This document shows positions 6,445-8,854 of a stretch of DNA of 8,854 nt, piece after piece. Below the pieces are notes generated by a model that was not told the DNA's origin, did not search any database, and worked only from the letters and a program-made list of their open reading frames with translations. The position numbers were made by a program, and so were the translations under genes. The DNA comes from DASUAS01 sp036502765 (lineage in GTDB: Bacteria; Actinomycetota; Acidimicrobiia; IMCC26256; DASPTH01), in NCBI GenBank assembly GCA_036502765.1, contig DASXXX010000303.1, forward strand, positions 1 through 8,854. The letters run 5' to 3'. Numbering within the stretch: the first letter of the stretch is position 1; every line of letters starts with the position of its first letter.

Positions 6445-7776
6445 TCAGCCGGTCGCCAGATCCAACTTGCGCGACACCACGTTCTTCGGCGAGCAGGAGT
6501 ACGTCCCTGGCTTGGTCGGGTGCACCCGCACGAACTGACCGTCGCGCACCTGCAGCGTCACACTGCACTGCGTGACCTTGCGGCCGGCGATGTCGATGGG
6601 CGCGATCAGGCCCTCGGCGTCGAAGTCGTGGATGGTCGCCAGCTGGGCGAGAAGCGTCTTGCGGGTGATGCCGTTCACCCCGTCGCGCTTCACGATCGCG
6701 TTCACCGCGTCGCGGAAGGCGATGCCGGCCGCCCACGTCGACGCGCCGAAGCTCGCCGCGTTGTCGGCACCGACGTACTTCACGAACGCCGCCGTCATCG
6801 GGTTGGCCTTCTGCTCGGCCTTGCTCAGGAACGGCAGGAACGCGGTGTCGACGTACTGCCCCTCGACGTCGGCACCGCCGGATTCGAGGAACCCCGGGTC
6901 GTAGCAGGCCGAGCCGCAGTCCCAGACCTTGACGTCGGTGAGCCCCTGGAGTGCGGCCTCCTTGCGCAGGAGCACCGTGCACGGGAACGACGAGGTGCAC
7001 TGGCCGTAGTTCGAGCCCTTGCTCTTCATCGCCTGGACGATCTCGGTGTACTCGCTCTGGGTGGCCTTCGCGGAACGATCGAAGTCGCCGTCGGTGGCGA
7101 TGCCGATGTCTCGCACGGCGGCGACGGACGCGAACGTGGCGTCGCGCGCAGCCTGCGAGTCGTTGCCGAACACGTAGATGCCGTGCAGGTCGTCGCCGTA
7201 CTTCTGCTCGTACCACCGACCGCGGCCGATGTTCGCACGGTAGGTCTGCGGGTGGTCGTCCTTGGTGGAGCAGACCAGCGCCGGTGGCGTGATCGGGAAG
7301 GACTCCGCCGAGCACGAGTGGTCGACCGAGCCCACGTAGTACGGGATGTCGGGCAGTCCGGTCGTCGCTCCGGTCGAGTCCTTGCAGTCGCGCATCTCCT
7401 CGACGGTGTTGAGCAGCGCCGCCGAGGTGCCGACCATCGCCACGTCGTTCTGACAGGCCGAGATCTCGGCGGCGCGGGTGTCGTTCGGGTTGACGTGCGA
7501 GTCGTAGAAGTCCAGCACGAGCTTGCGGCCGGCGACCCCGCCGGTGGCGTTGATGTACTTGACCACCCCGCGCACACCGTCGACCGACGCCTTGAACAGT
7601 CCGGGCGCGAACGAGTTGTCGACGTCGGCGATCGTCGCGATGTGGATCTCGGTCGGCGTGATCCCCACGTCGGTCGCCGTCGGCTTCTCCTTCGAGTCCG
7701 ACTGCGCGACCGCCGGTGCGGCGGTCACCACGAGCGCGAGCACCGCGCACAGCACTGCCCATCGAAGCTTGGTCAT
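6445..7776 (-). CDS. ABC transporter substrate-binding protein, branched-chain amino acid (LivK-like) type
   Basis: This is a 443-residue exported binding protein of the Peripla_BP_6 class. The signal peptide is clear: TKLRW, a hydrophobic stretch to about residue 19, and a cleavage site after AVA (22-24). No lipobox is present. The mature start ITPTEIHIATIADVDNSFAPGL...GVRGVVKYINATGGVAGRKL is the typical first lobe: a strand, a ligand-loop region, then the helix and INATGG segment. Later GTSAALLNT (116-124) and GASTWAAGIAFRDAVNAI (344-361) also fit the family. The mature chain has ten Cys (108, 131, 155, 169, 260, 266, 287, 291, 404, 428), more than usual, suggesting several disulfides. No permease or ATPase of the Liv type is present here, so it is either an orphan receptor or uses a distant transporter. 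The ligand is unknown; such proteins bind amino acids, amides, aromatics and other small molecules. It lies 31 bp behind the TetR gene on the same strand. Confidence 0.9.
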   Translation of the reverse strand: MTKLRWAVLCAVLALVVTAAPAVAQSDSKEKPTATDVGITPTEIHIATIADVDNSFAPGLFKASVDGVRGVVKYINATGGVAGRKLVLDFYDSHVNPNDTRAAEISACQNDVAMVGTSAALLNTVEEMRDCKDSTGATTGLPDIPYYVGSVDHSCSAESFPITPPALVCSTKDDHPQTYRANIGRGRWYEQKYGDDLHGIYVFGNDSQAARDATFASVAAVRDIGIATDGDFDRSAKATQSEYTEIVQAMKSKGSNYGQCTSSFPCTVLLRKEAALQGLTDVKVWDCGSACYDPGFLESGGADVEGQYVDTAFLPFLSKAEQKANPMTAAFVKYVGADNAASFGASTWAAGIAFRDAVNAIVKRDGVNGITRKTLLAQLATIHDFDAEGLIAPIDIAGRKVTQCSVTLQVRDGQFVRVHPTKPGTYSCSPKNVVSRKLDLATG

Positions 7777-7784
7777 TGCCTCAT

Positions 7785-7792
7785 CCCCCCTT
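7785..7792 (-). promoter_or_regulatory. Ribosome binding site of the LivK-like gene
   Basis: AAGGGGGG on the minus strand is placed 8 nt before the ATG at 7776. It resembles the site before the XylF-like gene and supports the chosen start. The 31-bp gap is otherwise featureless, so transcription probably comes from upstream through the TetR gene. Confidence 0.65.
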
Positions 7793-7807
7793 GGATGTCG
7801 TACCGAT

Positions 7808-8428
7808 TCACTCGTCGCCCGGATCCTGTGCCTCGTGGCCTGCGTGCAGGCCCGCGATCCCCGCGATGAGCATTCCGATCTGCAGGTCGAACAGCTCGTC
7901 GACCTCCTCCGGTGTCACACCCGTCGGGTTGCTCCCCGACAGGCGCCCGCGCCGCGCCTCCGGCGCGGGCGAGCTCGATCCCTGTTCCATCGCCACGAAA
8001 CCGACGGTCGTCCACATCAGGAGGCGGCAGGCCTGCACCGCGGCGTCGACGGCCAGGCCGCCGTCGCGCAACGCGACGAGCAACGGACGCGACGCCTCGA
8101 CGTAGGGCTCGCGGGCGCCGAGGTAGAGGCGGCTGTCGGGCGTGCGCTTCAGGCGCTCACGCAGCTCACGGCACCAGCGCCCGGCGTACTCGGGCCATGG
8201 TTCGCCGGCGGCCGCCGCCGGTGCGAGGTCGAGCAGGAGGTGGTCGGCGACCGCGTCGATGAGCGCGGCCTTGTTGCCCACCCGCGTGTAGAGCGGCATC
8301 GGCGACACGCCGAGGCGTTCGGCGACGTTGCGCATGCTCAGCGCGTCGAGCCCGCGCTCCTGCAGGATCACGATGGCGGCGGCGACGATCTCGTCGGCGT
8401 CGAGCTCGAACTCGCCCGAGCTGGTCAT
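7808..8428 (-). CDS. TetR/AcrR family transcriptional regulator
   Basis: This is a 206-residue one-component repressor-type DNA-binding protein. The N-terminal helix-turn-helix is clear: an AAAIVILQERGLDALSMR helix region at 16-33, then NVAERLGVSPMPLYTRVGNKAALIDAV at 34-60, with the typical MPLY-x-x-V-x-N-K recognition-helix sequence. The remaining residues form the helical ligand-binding and dimer domain, which is variable and gives no ligand clue. A Ser/Pro/Ala/Arg/Gly-rich linker (about 150-170) is encoded over a strong GC palindrome. The ATG at 8428 overlaps the stop of the upstream kinase gene as ATGA (8425-8428). In-frame sequence further upstream is the kinase gene in another frame. 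It probably regulates its own operon (kinase, itself and the LivK-like gene), but no operator could be identified because its promoter lies outside the window. Confidence 0.92.
   Translation of the reverse strand: MTSSGEFELDADEIVAAAIVILQERGLDALSMRNVAERLGVSPMPLYTRVGNKAALIDAVADHLLLDLAPAAAAGEPWPEYAGRWCRELRERLKRTPDSRLYLGAREPYVEASRPLLVALRDGGLAVDAAVQACRLLMWTTVGFVAMEQGSSSPAPEARRGRLSGSNPTGVTPEEVDELFDLQIGMLIAGIAGLHAGHEAQDPGDE
7944..7971. repeat. Perfect 11-bp GC inverted repeat inside the TetR gene
   Basis: The arms CGCCCGCGCCG (7944-7954) and CGGCGCGGGCG (7961-7971) are perfectly complementary around a 6-nt loop. In RNA this would be a very stable hairpin. It lies within the codons for the Pro/Ala/Arg-rich linker of the regulator. 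No T-run follows on either strand. Confidence 0.75.
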
Positions 8429-8854
8429 CCGTCGACCGTCTCGACCAAGGCGAGAGCGCTGGCCAGGAGCGCGTCGGCCTGTGGGCCGAAGAACTCGTGT
8501 ACCGGCTTCTTCGACTCGCCGCGCAGGAACTTGGCGTAGCTGCCCTCGAGGACGATGGCGAGCTTCCACCGGGAGAACACGTCGTACCAGTCGATGCGCG
8601 AGACGTCGCGTCCGGTGCGCTCGCCGTAGTGGGCGACGAGCGCGGCTTCGCTCGGCAGGGTCGACCGGTCGAACGCGGGTGCGGTGGCGACACCGAGGGG
8701 CATGGTGCCCTCCGGTCCGGGGTGGAAGATCATCGCCCACGCCAGGTCGACCAGCGGGTCGCCGATCGACGCCATCTCCCAGTCGACGACGGCGAGCAAC
8801 TCGGGCGGTGCCGTCTCGGCGAAGAGCACGTTGTCGAGCTTGTAGTCGCCGTGC
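8425..8854 (-). CDS. APH-fold phosphotransferase family protein, C-terminal part (5' end outside window)
   Basis: This is the C-terminal 142 or so residues of a kinase-like protein of the aminoglycoside phosphotransferase family. The fragment opens at the window edge exactly on the catalytic loop HGDYKLDN (catalytic Asp and metal-binding Asn), followed by VVDWE, the metal-binding Asp corresponding to the DFG position, then SIGDPLVDLAWAM, which is typical of this group. The missing part would be the N-terminal lobe and nucleotide-binding region, about 200 residues. Actinobacterial members are commonly encoded near acyl-CoA dehydrogenases and resemble the N-terminal domain of mammalian ACAD10/ACAD11, for which hydroxyacyl-CoA phosphorylation has been reported. 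A lipid or CoA-ester substrate is therefore more likely than an antibiotic, but this is inference. The codon displayed as a start at 8829 is an internal GTG. The stop overlaps the TetR start as ATGA. Confidence 0.88.
   Translation of the reverse strand, partial: HGDYKLDNVLFAETAPPELLAVVDWEMASIGDPLVDLAWAMIFHPGPEGTMPLGVATAPAFDRSTLPSEAALVAHYGERTGRDVSRIDWYDVFSRWKLAIVLEGSYAKFLRGESKKPVHEFFGPQADALLASALALVETVDG

Noticed and set aside
5741..7762. Minus-strand 673-codon frame spanning both binding-protein genes and the intergenic region
   Set aside because: It is out of frame with two well-recognised binding proteins that have signal peptides and ribosome binding sites. Composition is Arg/Gly/Asp-rich without motifs.
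6520..7869. Plus-strand 449-codon frame opposite the LivK-like gene
   Set aside because: Antisense shadow; Val/Arg/Asp-rich with no domain, while the other strand carries a signal peptide and family motifs.
8425..8854. Aminoglycoside resistance gene
   Set aside because: The fold and catalytic loop are shared by many APH-like kinases. The VDWE and GDPLVDLAW sequences and the context fit the ACAD10/11-like group better.
1..8854. CRISPR array, tRNA, rRNA, insertion sequence or prophage attachment site
   Set aside because: No regularly spaced direct repeats with spacers, no recognisable RNA gene, no transposase or terminal inverted repeats were seen on either strand.

Overview
The window is a gene-dense, very GC-rich bacterial segment (third codon positions almost always G or C). 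The protein types point to an actinobacterium: a FadE-type acyl-CoA dehydrogenase, an actinobacterial dihydrodipicolinate-reductase-like oxidoreductase, a TetR regulator coupled to an APH-fold kinase, and single-domain sugar ABC ATPases. An uncultured Acidimicrobiia-like lineage would fit, but that is inference and no marker gene is present.

Layout. Positions 2-1851 (plus strand) hold the 3' part of an acyl-CoA dehydrogenase gene. After a 24-bp gap comes a 351-codon NAD(P)-dependent oxidoreductase gene that is split by an apparent one-base deletion near 905-909. This pair converges, with a 19-bp gap, on a long minus-strand block. From 6228 down to 1871 lies a compact transport unit: xylose-type sugar-binding protein, single-domain ABC ATPase, ten-TM-class permease, then an unfamiliar protein with an HxD...H arrangement that suggests a non-haem Fe(II)/2-oxoglutarate oxygenase. 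The first three genes are joined by ATGA stop-start overlaps. From 8854 down to 6445 lies a second minus-strand unit: an APH-like kinase (its 5' end is outside the window), a TetR regulator coupled by another ATGA overlap, and a branched-chain-amino-acid-type (LivK-like) periplasmic binding protein with no permease or ATPase beside it. The only sizeable non-coding stretch is about 216 bp at 6229-6444. It should hold the 3' end signals of the LivK-like gene and the promoter of the sugar transport unit.

How the genes may work together. The sugar unit is a complete high-affinity ABC importer (binding protein, ATPase, membrane subunit), but no sugar catabolic enzyme is visible, so the substrate cannot be fixed beyond xylose-like family membership. 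The acyl-CoA dehydrogenase, the DapB-like oxidoreductase, the APH-like kinase and the TetR regulator belong to family types often found in actinobacterial lipid, steroid or other CoA-thioester degradation loci. Most of the window is ordinary catabolic and transport gene content. I found no clear evidence of a new defence, mobile or RNA-based system. The items most worth checking are the frameshift, the unclassified oxygenase-like protein and the orphan cysteine-rich binding protein.
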